A stretch of 64,000 nt of DNA from Vulcanimicrobiota bacterium (GCA_023447635.1 JAEXNA010000245.1:1-64000), one strand, 5' to 3'. Numbered from the stretch's first letter, positions 35,946-44,361 are shown. The notes: generated from the letters alone by a model not told the origin. Made by a program: numbers and translations.

Positions 35946-37022
35946 GTGGTTCTGGAGCGCCTGAAGCTGTACTGTTTTCGCCTTTACGAAGAGCTGGCGT
36001 TCGAGCCCCAGCCGGGCTTGAATCTGCTGGTCGGAGGCAACGGCGCGGGGAAGACCGCCCTGTTGGAGGCCAGCCATCTGCTGTCGGCGGCGCGCTCGTT
36101 CCGAGCCGGTCGGGAGCAGGAACTGGTGCTCTGGGGTCAGGCCGCCTGCCGGGTCGAGGGTCAGTTCCGCACCGACAAAGGACGGGGACGCAATCTGAGC
36201 CTGTCCTGGACCCGCCAGGACGGCGAGTGGAGCAAATCCGCCACCTTTCAGGGCGACCGGGTCGCCCGACTGTCAGACTTCCTGGGCTGCGTTCCCTGCA
36301 GCCTGTTCACCCCCGAAGATCTCGACCTGGTGGCCGGTTCGCCAACCGTGCGGCGGCGCTACCTGGACCTGCAGCTGTCCAAGACCAGCCCGGCCCACCT
36401 TTTGGACCTGGCCCAGCTGAAAAAAGTCTTGAGCTCGCGCAACAGCCTGCTTCGACAGGGACGTCCGCCCCGGGAACTAGCGCCCTGGGAGACCCTGCTC
36501 TTCGAGCTCTCGCTGCGAATCGGCGAGCGTCGCGAGCACCTGGTGGCCGAACTCGACGGTCGCTGCCGCGAGTACCATCAGGCGCTGACCGGCGACGAGG
36601 CCGGGGCGATCTCGCTGCGCTACCGGCGCTGCTGGCCGACCGACCGGGAAGAGTTTCGCCAGCGCCTCAATGAGGTCTACGAAAAGGAGCGATTGCAGGG
36701 CCGCACCCTGCTGTCCCCTCAGAAAGACGAGCTGGAGATCCAGAACCAGGGGCGTTCACTGCGCCTCTACGGCAGCCAGGGGCAGCAGCGAACCCTGGCC
36801 CTGTGCCTGCGCCTGGCCGAAGCCGCCAACCTCAGCGAACTGCAGGGAGAGGGCGCCATCTTGTTGCTCGACGACGTGTTCAGCGAGCTCGACCTCGAGC
36901 GTCGGGAACGGCTGCTGAACCTGCTCCCCAGCTTCGCTCAGGTGCTGGTCACCTCGGCCACCCCGGTCGACTGCTCGGGCACCGTTCATCAGGTCAAGGG
37001 AGGCCGGGTCCAGACGGGCTAA
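35946..37022 (+). CDS. recF: DNA replication and repair protein RecF
   Basis: 358 residues from a GTG at 35946; the frame is open to a TTG at 35847, but the family starts at LERLKLYCFRLY. RecF is an SMC-like ATPase that helps load RecA at gaps. The Walker A motif GGNGAGKT is at residues 30-37. The ABC signature lies in YGSQGQQRTLALCLRLAEA and the Walker B in AILLLDDVFSELD. It is beside gyrB/gyrA (inverted relative to them) and directly upstream of a DciA-type gene, the remains of the classical dnaA-dnaN-recF-gyrB neighbourhood. No dnaA or dnaN is in the window. Confidence 0.94.
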   Translation: MVLERLKLYCFRLYEELAFEPQPGLNLLVGGNGAGKTALLEASHLLSAARSFRAGREQELVLWGQAACRVEGQFRTDKGRGRNLSLSWTRQDGEWSKSATFQGDRVARLSDFLGCVPCSLFTPEDLDLVAGSPTVRRRYLDLQLSKTSPAHLLDLAQLKKVLSSRNSLLRQGRPPRELAPWETLLFELSLRIGERREHLVAELDGRCREYHQALTGDEAGAISLRYRRCWPTDREEFRQRLNEVYEKERLQGRTLLSPQKDELEIQNQGRSLRLYGSQGQQRTLALCLRLAEAANLSELQGEGAILLLDDVFSELDLERRERLLNLLPSFAQVLVTSATPVDCSGTVHQVKGGRVQTG

Positions 37023-37056
37023 AGGCCGCACCGCCCAGGAACCCGAACTCTTCGTT

Positions 37057-37989
37057 ATGTTCTCCGTAGCGAGATACGTCGATCAGGCGGTCAAATCGCT
37101 GAACGCCCAGAAGGCCGTCGAGTTCCATCAACTCAAAGAGGCCTGGCTGGGCGCGGTGGGGCCAGTGATAGCCGGACAGGCCGAACCGACGCGGATTCGC
37201 GGCGGCGTGCTACACGTGACCGTGAGTTCGCCGGCCTGGAGTCAGGAGATCCAGATGCAGCAGCGTCTGATCCTGGGCCGCCTCAAAGAGAAGCTCTCGT
37301 CGCCTCCCAACAAGATCGCCTGCTGGGTGGGCCAACCCCACGCGGCAGCAAACGCCGGGCCGGGAAAAGGAACCCGAAGGCCTGGTGGAGAGCCTCCGCC
37401 CTGGGCCAACACCCCGATCCCCCAGCATCGGCGCGAGCGGATCGAGGCCACCCTGGCCGAGCTTTCCGAGCCGACTCAGCGAGAAAAACTTCGTCCCCTG
37501 ATAGAGGTCGCGGTCCAGCGTGAGCTTTACTACCTGGAACTCGGCCAGCTTCCATGCCCGCAATGCGGAGCCATGCGCCCCGCCGAAGACGACTACTGCC
37601 AGCGCTGCCTGGCCGAACGTCAAGCCGAGGCCGACAACCGGTTGATGAGGGTCATGGCCAAGAAACCGTGGCTGAAGATTCGCGACCTTCAAGACGTGGC
37701 TCCCTGGGCCAGCCGTGGCCATATCCTGCGCCTGCGCAAAGCGCTGCATTCCAATCTGCTGATGCAGGCCTGGCAGCTCTCCGAGGGGTCCGAAGGAGAG
37801 GCGTTGGAGGCCAAGATGTCGCCAGAGTACCGGCGTCTGCTGGTCGGAATCACCATGCTCCGCTGCTACGTCCCGCCCGCCTCTTTACGCCCCTTTCACT
37901 TCACCCACGCGCTGGGGAAGCGGCTGGCCGGCGCGTACCTTGCCGAGAGCAAAAAGGCGGCTGGCGAAGACCGCCCCAAGTCTCGCTAG
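37057..37989 (+). CDS. DciA (DUF721) protein with C-terminal zinc ribbon
   Basis: 310 residues. Residues 1-90 are a DUF721/DciA domain (FHQLKEAWLGAVGPVIAGQAEPTRIRGGVLHVTVSSPAWSQEI), the ancestral loader or partner of the replicative helicase DnaB. A Pro/Gly-rich linker follows. Around residues 168-188 four cysteines (CPQCG and CQRC) form a zinc ribbon, and the last 100 residues are helical and unfamiliar. Typical DciA proteins are 100-180 residues, so the ribbon and tail are an extension. It lies 34 bp after recF. Translation upstream is not coupled. Confidence 0.75.
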   Translation: MFSVARYVDQAVKSLNAQKAVEFHQLKEAWLGAVGPVIAGQAEPTRIRGGVLHVTVSSPAWSQEIQMQQRLILGRLKEKLSSPPNKIACWVGQPHAAANAGPGKGTRRPGGEPPPWANTPIPQHRRERIEATLAELSEPTQREKLRPLIEVAVQRELYYLELGQLPCPQCGAMRPAEDDYCQRCLAERQAEADNRLMRVMAKKPWLKIRDLQDVAPWASRGHILRLRKALHSNLLMQAWQLSEGSEGEALEAKMSPEYRRLLVGITMLRCYVPPASLRPFHFTHALGKRLAGAYLAESKKAAGEDRPKSR

Positions 37990-38059
37990 AGCTCAGCGTG
38001 TTAGCTCATGAGCCGGTGCAAGCTCTGGCTCTAAGGACGCCTCTCGGCTGCCTCGAGTT

Positions 38060-39400
38060 CTAGGAATCCTGGTCGTGCAACCACTGACGCAAGGCGTCAT
38101 CAGCGGGCTTCTTGCGGTCCTGATAGTGACGAATCAGGTCCAGGTCCTTGACCTGTCCCCCCTGACCTGGAGCCGCCTGCGACGACGGAGCCGAGGTCGC
38201 GCGCGGGGCGCCGCTGGGCGGCTGGCCAGCGGGAGCGGCAGGGCGAGGCGCAGGAGCAGCCGGCCGCTGCGCTGACTGGGCGGGAGCCGCACTGTCCCTG
38301 ATCAGAGAGTAGCTTCGGGCCTGGCCTTCGGCCGGCGCAGCGGGTCGAGCCGGGGGTTGACCCGTGGCCTGGGGAGGGCGCTGTCCGCCCGGGGTTGGAG
38401 GCCGCTGCGCAGCCGATCCGGAGGGGGCCGCCGGGCGAGCCGAGGGTGCGGGTGCCGCGGGCCGTTGGGCCTGGGGAGGCGCCCCCGCCTGCGGACGCTG
38501 CGGCGAAGGCGCCGGGGCGCTGGGGTTCTGGCCCACCGCTCTCTGCACGGCCCGTTGAGCGGCCTGGCCGGCCTGCTCGACCACGGCCTGCTTGGCCGCC
38601 TGGCCGGCCTGTCCCGCCTGGTCGACCAGAGTCTGGCGCACGGCCTGAGCCGCCTGGCCCGCCAACGAGGGTTGGCCAGGCTGACTGGGCTGGGCCGACA
38701 TCGCCTGCTGCGCGGCCTGTAGAGCCGCGGTCTGCTGAGCGGCCAGATTGGCCGCCTGCTGCGAAGCCAGCAACGCCGCCTGAGCCTTTTTGGCAGCCTC
38801 TCGTTGAGCGATTTCTGCCTGCTGGGCTGCGGCTTGCTTAGCCTGGCGATGAGCTAGAATGTCGGCCGCTTTTTGGGAGGCAGAGGTGCTGTCGTCGACC
38901 CCTCTCGAGGCCATCACTTCGGCCGCCTTCCCCGTCAGCGCGGGAGTCCCGTAGGTCGGGAACGGGATCGGTTCAAACTCTTCTTTGGGGGGCTCGATGA
39001 ACGACTCTTCCAGCATCTTCTCGAAGTCGCGCCGGGTCATCCCCGTATGGTCGAGCATCTTGCCCTCGGCGAAGTCGCCCAGGAAGGGAAGTCGGAGCAT
39101 CTCGCCTTCGGTGGCCCGCCAGCCCAGGAAGATCGCGGTAAAAAAGATGGTCATCGCCACCACGCCGCCGCCAAACAGCGTGCCCATCCCCAGCAGGCCA
39201 GAGACGTAGTACGAGCCGGGAAGCAGACGGAAAGTGATGGCCAGCCCCACGAAACAGATAAAGCAAGCCAGCAGGACCAAAGCCCCGAACAGCCCGCCCT
39301 GGACCGCGTGGTAGTGCAGGTAGGGATCGTCCCTTTTGCGGGATGCTAAAATGAAAAGAGACCCGACAGGCCATACCACGTAGGGCAGCCCGGCGAGCAT
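38060..39400 (-). CDS. DUF4870-like membrane protein with Ala/Gln/Pro-rich tail
   Basis: 446 residues. The first 110 contain three membrane segments in the DUF4870/Tic20-like pattern (MLAGLPYVVWPVGSLFILA, a helix at 35-60, another at 75-95). The rest is cytoplasmic or disordered: a coiled AAQQ-rich part at 180-300, then Pro/Ala repeats up to residue 415 and a charged end (DLIRHYQDRKKPADDALRQW). The ATG at 39400 seems late: the family starts with SPDDQ, and the codons just upstream do read ISPDDQ, but only CTG or ATT could start there. It follows the M23 peptidase by 48 bp. Confidence 0.6.
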   Translation of the reverse strand: MLAGLPYVVWPVGSLFILASRKRDDPYLHYHAVQGGLFGALVLLACFICFVGLAITFRLLPGSYYVSGLLGMGTLFGGGVVAMTIFFTAIFLGWRATEGEMLRLPFLGDFAEGKMLDHTGMTRRDFEKMLEESFIEPPKEEFEPIPFPTYGTPALTGKAAEVMASRGVDDSTSASQKAADILAHRQAKQAAAQQAEIAQREAAKKAQAALLASQQAANLAAQQTAALQAAQQAMSAQPSQPGQPSLAGQAAQAVRQTLVDQAGQAGQAAKQAVVEQAGQAAQRAVQRAVGQNPSAPAPSPQRPQAGAPPQAQRPAAPAPSARPAAPSGSAAQRPPTPGGQRPPQATGQPPARPAAPAEGQARSYSLIRDSAAPAQSAQRPAAPAPRPAAPAGQPPSGAPRATSAPSSQAAPGQGGQVKDLDLIRHYQDRKKPADDALRQWLHDQDS

Positions 39401-39448
39401 CTGATCATCTGGCGATATCGGCGAAAGAATGCGCAGAAGGCACCTCGA

Positions 39449-40450
39449 TTATAGGTTGGCTACCGGTCGAGGCGCCTCCTTCTCCTTGAGGTAAGGAGCG
39501 GGGTCGATGGCCGACCCGCCGATGTGCACTTCGTAGTGGCAGTGAGGTCCGGTCGAAGCGCCCGTGCTGCCGACCCGAGCCACCAGCTGACCTTTACGTA
39601 CCGAGGTGCCTGCGGGCACCAGCAGTTCGCTGCAGTGTCCGTACAGGGTGGTCAATCCGCTGCCGTGTTCGATTTCGATGGTGTTTCCGTAACCGCCCAG
39701 CCAGCCGCTGGTGATCACGGTCCCGGCCGCCGTGGCGTAGATCGGCGTTCCCGTAGGGGCGCTGATGTCGCAACCGGCATGCATGCGGCCCGTCCCGTAG
39801 ATCGGATGGATACGCATCCCGTATGGAGAGGAGAAGAAGCCCAGACAAGGCCACAGCGACGGAGTGCGAGAGGCCAGCTTAGCTCGATACTCGGCCAGCT
39901 TTTTCTCGCGATAATCCGCAGCGGCCACTCCAAGATTGGTGATCTCCTTGTCGCTACTGCGCATCTGGGTCATCAGGCTACGGTAGCGACGTTTGACTTC
40001 GAGCGTGCTGCGATGCGAGTCGCCCGAGCGAGAGCCGAGCAGCCCTTTGCGGTGCTCGGCCGAGGTGGTTTTGGCGCTGGGCTTTTTCCCCACCAGCTTC
40101 CAGAGCTTCTCGAGCTCCTGGTCGCGGCTGTCGAGTTCAAGCCACAGCTCTTCCGAGCGGGCTTCGGCCAGCTTGACCATCTGCTCGCGCTCCTTCTCCT
40201 TGTGAACCATCAGGCTCTGCAGCTGATCGTTCTTCTTCTGGAGTTCGGCCATCTGTTCGGCCTGCTGCTCTCGAGCGCCATTGGCTTTAGCCACGGCGCT
40301 CTTCGCGCCAGCGGCGATAGCCAGAGCTACGAGCAGCATCACGAAAGGCGAAATGTTCAGGGCAAATCCCCGACCTCCGATCAGAAAACGGACGGTCAAA
40401 GACAGGCTGTTATAGCGCTTCCCAAGGTCCCACGGTCGACACGTTTGCAT
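39449..40450 (-). CDS. M23 family peptidoglycan endopeptidase
   Basis: 333 residues from the ATG at 40450; upstream codons in frame are less likely. It has an uncleaved N-terminal membrane segment (residues 30-52, MLLVALAIAAG), a long charged coiled coil (55-110) and a C-terminal LytM domain. Zinc ligands are visible in MHAGCDISAPTG (H and D) and in GPHCHYEVHIGG (H-x-H), with SSPYGMRIHPIYG before them. M23 enzymes cut peptide crosslinks in the wall or activate amidases via the coiled coil. All ligands are intact, so it should be active. Confidence 0.9.
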   Translation of the reverse strand: MQTCRPWDLGKRYNSLSLTVRFLIGGRGFALNISPFVMLLVALAIAAGAKSAVAKANGAREQQAEQMAELQKKNDQLQSLMVHKEKEREQMVKLAEARSEELWLELDSRDQELEKLWKLVGKKPSAKTTSAEHRKGLLGSRSGDSHRSTLEVKRRYRSLMTQMRSSDKEITNLGVAAADYREKKLAEYRAKLASRTPSLWPCLGFFSSPYGMRIHPIYGTGRMHAGCDISAPTGTPIYATAAGTVITSGWLGGYGNTIEIEHGSGLTTLYGHCSELLVPAGTSVRKGQLVARVGSTGASTGPHCHYEVHIGGSAIDPAPYLKEKEAPRPVANL

Positions 40451-40648
40451 ACACCAACACCCGAGCTTCCGACCCCCCACGTAATGTACGGTCGGAAATC
40501 TTGAATTTCTTGAGACCAAAGATACCCCAAGCGGCCGGCTCGAAACGGCTTTTCATGTTACCAACTCACCACATGGGATAAAATTGAATCTAATTCTCTT
40601 TTTGTCCGAAGGAAAGTCAAACTCCTTCTCTCCTCCTCGAAAGAAAAA

Positions 40649-40682
40649 GAAAATGGCCCCACCGTGAGGCGAGGCCATTTTC
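40649..40682 (-). terminator. terminator after the first EF-hand gene
   Basis: On the minus strand GAAAATGGCC and GGCCATTTTC form a stem around a 14-nt loop and are followed by TTTTTCTTTC. Confidence 0.8.
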
Positions 40683-40712
40683 TTCTCTATGAGGTTGTGG
40701 CTAACGCAGGCT

Positions 40713-41471
40713 TTAGTAGCCCCAACCGCCGCCGTACTGTCCGCCGCCGCAGCCGCAGCCGGGGTAGCCGCCGCTCCAGGGGTTCTGGCCCCAGTTGTTA
40801 CTGGTGTGGCTGGTGCGGTTGAAAGGGTTGACGAAATCCAGACGCTGGCTGGGGCCCCAGCCGTTCGAGTTCGGCATGCTGTAGGGCGAGTGCAGTTCAT
40901 TGCCGTTCACGTCGCCGCGGCGAGACTCGTCGACCCACACTTTACCGCCGGCGGCGGCGATCTCGTTGGTGTCCAGCACGCCGTCGCGGTTGGTGTCCAT
41001 CTTGGCGTAGCGAGCGCGGTGGCTGGCGCCCTGAATACGCTCGGCCAGGCTGACGCGGCCGTCGTTGTTGAAGTCGAAGTTGCCGGTCACGGACTGCATC
41101 ATGTTGTTGGTGTTCTGGACGTCTTTTTTGTTGTACTTTCCGTCCCGATTGGTGTCGAACACCAGCACGCCGTCGCGTCCGCGGTCGTAGCGACCGTTGC
41201 GGTTCTGGTCCAGGGCGTAGCCTTCGTTGGGCTGGTAGCCGAAGCCGCCGAAGAAGCCGCCGCGCCAGCCGACGTTGCCGCCGCCAACATAAGCGTCGGA
41301 GATATTGTTCTGGAAGCCGGGGCCGCTGAAGCCGCCGCCCCAACCCATAGGGCCCTGCTGCTGGAACTGCGCGTGCTGCATCTGGCGGTGGTTGTTCATG
41401 GAGTTGAGCATCTGCATCTGCTGCATCTGCTGCTGCTGGGCGTTGATCATCGAGTTGAAGGCCATATCCAT
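40713..41471 (-). CDS. glycine-rich EF-hand calcium-binding protein
   Basis: 252 residues. A Gln/Met-rich start (residues 8-40) leads to a Gly-rich stretch, then a row of DxDxDG-type loops: DQNRNGRYDRGRDG, DTNRDGKYNKKD, DFNNDGRVSLAE, DTNRDGVLDTNE and a weaker DESRRGDVNGNE. These fit EF-hand or dockerin-like calcium sites. The C-terminus is a Gly/Cys tail (GGYPGCGCGGG). No signal peptide is seen. GGAGG lies 8 bases before the ATG. A close paralogue is encoded at 43048-43860, with the same order of loops and the same tail. A structural or surface role is likely but not shown. Confidence 0.78.
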   Translation of the reverse strand: MDMAFNSMINAQQQQMQQMQMLNSMNNHRQMQHAQFQQQGPMGWGGGFSGPGFQNNISDAYVGGGNVGWRGGFFGGFGYQPNEGYALDQNRNGRYDRGRDGVLVFDTNRDGKYNKKDVQNTNNMMQSVTGNFDFNNDGRVSLAERIQGASHRARYAKMDTNRDGVLDTNEIAAAGGKVWVDESRRGDVNGNELHSPYSMPNSNGWGPSQRLDFVNPFNRTSHTSNNWGQNPWSGGYPGCGCGGGQYGGGWGY

Positions 41472-41523
41472 ATCTTTATCCTCCGGTGAGTGAGTGAGCT
41501 ATCTTACACCCTTCTTCTCCCCC

Positions 41524-41553
41524 ACTTTTCACCCTGATAAAGTGCTGAAAAGT
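41524..41553. promoter_or_regulatory. inverted repeat upstream of the EF-hand gene
   Basis: ACTTTTCA at 41524-41531 and TGAAAAGT at 41546-41553 form an exact 8-bp inverted repeat with a 14-nt centre, about 55 bp upstream of the EF-hand start. On the minus strand a TTAACA-N4-TTACAA pair (41561-41576) lies just before it, a loose relative of the boxes at 47264 and 48644. Confidence 0.35.
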
Positions 41554-41741
41554 AACAAGTTTGTAAGGTTTGTTAAAGAGTTGTTTCCGTTTCACCTATT
41601 TTTCCGATTTTCCAGCTGACCGAGCACGAGAAGCGATTCTGCCCTTCCGAGGAAGGAGCCCCGGCCGAAGCTATAGACATGGATTTTGGGGGTGTTCCAG
41701 CTTTTTCGGCCGGAGCGCACACCAGAAGGGTTGGTAGACAG

Positions 41742-42839
41742 ATGCGGTTGTTGGGATTTTTACTTGGACTGGCCATGCTGGCCACGGCAAGTCTGGCTGA
41801 AGCGCCAGTCGGCTATGAAAAACTGCTGGTGCAAGGCACCTCGATTCACCTGGTCACGGTCGACCTCAACTCTTCGGCAGTCGAGATCCGCCCCGTTCTG
41901 GCACCAACGGGGAACACCATACCGCTGGACACCCTGCTCTATCAGGGCGGACAGCCGCTGGCCGCCATCACCGGGACCTTCTTCGACCCGGGCAGCGCCA
42001 TAACGGTGGGTAACGTGGTCTCGGACGGGCGCCTGATGACCGAGGGTTGCGTAGGCAGCGTACTTCGCATCGGGACCGACGGCACCGCCAGGGTGAACTC
42101 CCTGCAGGGCAAACTCGGCCGCCATGTGGACTGGTCCGGCACGCGCTTTGCCATCTCGGCGGGACCGACCCTGCTGGTGGATGGTCAGGAAGCGATCGCT
42201 CCCGCCAGCGAAGGGTTCAAGGACCCCGGCCTCTACGGCTACCGGATGCGCGCTGCCCTGGGCGTGACCGCGAACAACAAACTCTTACTCCTCACCACCT
42301 GTCGGCCCGTCAGCCTGCACGAACTGGCCGGAATCTTCCAGGAGTTGGGCGCGGTCGATGCGGTCAATCTTGATGGCGGCAGTTCGACCGCCCTGGCCTA
42401 CGACGGCCAGGTGATGTCTCGCCCCTATCGGCGCCTGACCAACCTGATCGCGGTATACGAGACGGGGACCGCTCCTTCTCAGGCCTCCAACCTGGGCGAT
42501 CAGTATGCTCAGGCCTACAGTACCTCGCTGAAGGCCACCCGCCTGTTCCAGGATGGAGACCTGGTCAAAGCCCACTCGCAGATGCGCAAAGCGATCTCCA
42601 TGGCGCCCGACCGCGCGCCCTACTGGGAGACCCTGGCCCAGATCCAGGAGGCTTCGAGCAAGCCCGCCGATGCAGCCGACTCTTACGTCAAGGCCGCCCA
42701 GCTTTACCTCGAGCGTTCGCAGACGACGAAAAGCCAGCAGTGCGCGGGCGACGCGTTCCGCCTGAACCCCACGCTCAAGGCGATGCATCCCGAACTGGGC
42801 AAACTGGCTGGCGAGGGCAGCGCTCCCGGCTCGCTTTAA
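41742..42839 (+). CDS. secreted phosphodiester glycosidase (NAGPA/DUF2233) with TPR tail
   Basis: 365 residues from the ATG at 41742; the frame extends upstream, but the signal peptide MRLLGFLLGLAMLATASLA starts here. Residues 70-250 match the NAGPA domain: PLAAITGTFFD, then RMRAALGVTANNKLLLLTT and the signature AVDAVNLDGGSSTAL. The eukaryotic enzyme uncovers mannose-6-phosphate; bacterial members act on cell-wall or capsular phosphodiester-linked sugars. Residues 270-345 form TPR-like helices. It is flanked by the two EF-hand genes, both on the other strand. Confidence 0.82.
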   Translation: MRLLGFLLGLAMLATASLAEAPVGYEKLLVQGTSIHLVTVDLNSSAVEIRPVLAPTGNTIPLDTLLYQGGQPLAAITGTFFDPGSAITVGNVVSDGRLMTEGCVGSVLRIGTDGTARVNSLQGKLGRHVDWSGTRFAISAGPTLLVDGQEAIAPASEGFKDPGLYGYRMRAALGVTANNKLLLLTTCRPVSLHELAGIFQELGAVDAVNLDGGSSTALAYDGQVMSRPYRRLTNLIAVYETGTAPSQASNLGDQYAQAYSTSLKATRLFQDGDLVKAHSQMRKAISMAPDRAPYWETLAQIQEASSKPADAADSYVKAAQLYLERSQTTKSQQCAGDAFRLNPTLKAMHPELGKLAGEGSAPGSL

Positions 42840-42852
42840 GTTCCTTTTACCA

Positions 42853-42951
42853 CAGGGCCACTCACCCAGGGGCCCCTTGGTAAGACCAGAGAGGCGAGGC
42901 GGCTTCCGAGCTTTCGGCAATCCGAGAGGGTCGATTCCTCCCCTGGCCCTG
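42853..42951. other. 99-nt structured element (tRNA-like fold) after the glycosidase gene
   Basis: CAGGGCCA at 42853-42860 pairs exactly with TGGCCCTG at 42944-42951. Inside are TGGT-AAG-ACCA, CCGA-GCTT-TCGG and a GAGG-GTCGATT-CCTC stem-loop resembling a T-arm. The layout recalls a class II tRNA, but no valid D-arm or anticodon loop can be assigned. A second pairing (CCAGGGG with CCCCTGG) competes with the outer stem. A tRNA remnant, a 3'UTR structure or chance are all open. Confidence 0.35.
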
Positions 42952-42977
42952 CGGCGAAGCCGCTCCCCTCCAACCAT

Positions 42978-43011
42978 AAAAAGCCAGCTCCCCTAAGGAG
43001 GCTGGCTTTTT
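42978..43011. terminator. bidirectional terminator between convergent genes
   Basis: AAAAAGCCAGC and GCTGGCTTTTT form a strong stem around TCCCCTAAGGAG, with U-runs available in both directions. It separates the glycosidase gene and the second EF-hand gene. Confidence 0.9.
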
Positions 43012-43047
43012 GTTTGAGATGAGCTGGGGAGAATTCTCTTCCGGGAA

Positions 43048-43860
43048 CTAGCGGTACTGGCCGTAGCCGCCGCCACCGTACTGGCCGAACCCGCCGTACT
43101 GACCGCCTCCACCGCCGCAGCCGCAGCCGGGGTAGCCGCCACCGCCGAAGGGGCCGGGGAAAGGCTGATAGCCGCCGTTGGCCGTGGTGTGACTGGTCTG
43201 GCCGAGCGGGTCGACGAAGTCCAGGCGCTCGGTGGGGCCGAAGCGGCCGTTGGAGGGAACGTTGTAGACCGAGTGGGTTTCGCCGCCGCTGATGTTGCCG
43301 TTGCGGTTCTGGTCCATCCAGACGCGGCCGCCGCCGCGAGAGATTTCGTCCGCCGACAGGCGGCCGTCCCGATTGGTGTCCATCTGCTGGAACCGCTTGC
43401 GAGCCGCCGCGCCCTGCAGGCGCTCGCCCAGTGAGGTGCGTCCGTCGTTGTTGAAGTCGAAGTTGCCGGTAGCGGCCTGCATCATGTTGTTGGTGGCCTG
43501 TACGTCCTTCTTGTCGTACTTGCCGTCGCGGTTGGTGTCGAACACCAGCACGCCGTCGCGTCCGCGGTCGTAGCGGCCGTTCTGATTGAAGTCCAGTCCG
43601 TAGCCTTCGTTGGGGCGGAAGCCGCCCAGGATCCCGCCGCCGAACAGCCCTCCGCCGTTGCCAAAGGAGACGCCACCAACGTGCGAGTCCTGCAGAGTGC
43701 CCTGGTACTCGCCGCGTCCTCCGCCCACCTGGGGAGGGAACCCGCCACCGGGGAAGCCGTAACCGCCGCCGACCTGGCCGTAGCCACCGCCGCCGTACTG
43801 GCCGCCGTAGCCGCCGCCGTAGTTACCGTAGCCAACTCCAGGAAACATCATCGTGCTCAT
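43048..43860 (-). CDS. glycine-rich EF-hand calcium-binding protein, paralogue
   Basis: 270 residues from the ATG at 43860, where GGAGG stands 8 bases upstream; two in-frame ATGs further up lack such a site. The N-terminal 60 residues are Gly/Tyr-rich (GYGNYGGGYGGQYG). Then come the same loops as in the protein at 40713-41471: DFNQNGRYDRGRDG, DTNRDGKYDKKD, DFNNDGRTSLGE, DTNRDGRLSADE and DQNRNGNISGGE, followed by RLDFVDPLGQTSHT and the GGYPGCGCGGGGG tail. The fifth loop is better conserved here. The two genes are clearly a duplication. Calcium binding is expected from the loops. Confidence 0.78.
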   Translation of the reverse strand: MSTMMFPGVGYGNYGGGYGGQYGGGGYGQVGGGYGFPGGGFPPQVGGGRGEYQGTLQDSHVGGVSFGNGGGLFGGGILGGFRPNEGYGLDFNQNGRYDRGRDGVLVFDTNRDGKYDKKDVQATNNMMQAATGNFDFNNDGRTSLGERLQGAAARKRFQQMDTNRDGRLSADEISRGGGRVWMDQNRNGNISGGETHSVYNVPSNGRFGPTERLDFVDPLGQTSHTTANGGYQPFPGPFGGGGYPGCGCGGGGGQYGGFGQYGGGGYGQYR

Positions 43861-44055
43861 CTCTTTGCCCTCCGCGCTAATCTCTGAGCTCATCTTCGCA
43901 TCCCCAGCGGGAGCCAGCGCGGAATCATGAGCGCGACATGTGAACAGGTCCAACGAGTTTTATTGCCAGGATGTTAACTTTCACCAGGACGAGGGCGAGT
44001 CGGCTGCGGCCCTCCCAAAGTTCGACCATGAAGCCCGAGACCCGCTGCTGGCCCA

Positions 44056-44093
44056 CAGAAAGAAAGAAGCCGACTCGTTAGAGAATCGGCTTC
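44056..44093 (-). terminator. terminator after the SRP RNA
   Basis: On the minus strand GAAGCCGA and TCGGCTTC form a stem around a 12-nt loop, followed by TTTCTTTCT. It ends the tadA-tRNA-SRP RNA unit. Confidence 0.8.
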
Positions 44094-44139
44094 TTGTCCT
44101 TTGACCTGCTCGACTCATCGAGTCGAAGGTCTATAAAAT

Positions 44140-44359
44140 GGTGCACCCGCTGGGGTGGCCTACCGCGTTACCCGGTCTACGACCTCCCACCAGGCTATTC
44201 CGCTTCACATCAAACCTCTCGCTTACGGCTGCTCGTTTCCACGCCTGACCGGGTTCACGAGCGTCCAATTGAGCGGGGCCCGGAGATCGACGACCGCAAA
44301 GCCGGGTCTGCCGGCGTAACGGTCACCCCCGCGGGAATTCAGCCGCGAGGCTTAGCACC
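44140..44359 (-). ncRNA. ffs: signal recognition particle RNA, long form
   Basis: On the minus strand the universally conserved S-domain is plain: GGTCAGGCGTGGAAACGAGCAGCC, that is, GGTCAGG, a GGAA tetraloop and AGCAGCC. The 5' GGTGC and 3' GCACC ends pair, and GGGGGTG...GTTAC pairs with GTAAC...CACCCC, building the long helix 5. About 220 nt in total, so it is not the ~100-nt E. coli form; the 5' part (GCTAAGCCTCGCGG...) would be the Alu domain. It directs ribosomes making membrane and secreted proteins. Its place after tadA and tRNA-Ser copies the Bacillus order. Ends are approximate. Confidence 0.85.
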
Positions 44360-44361
44360 AA

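Noticed and set aside
34571..37060. Chromosome origin near recF and gyrB
   Set aside because: No dnaA, dnaN or cluster of DnaA boxes is visible.
42853..42951. A functional tRNA gene
   Set aside because: No standard D-arm or anticodon arm can be drawn, and the T-loop lacks its first T.
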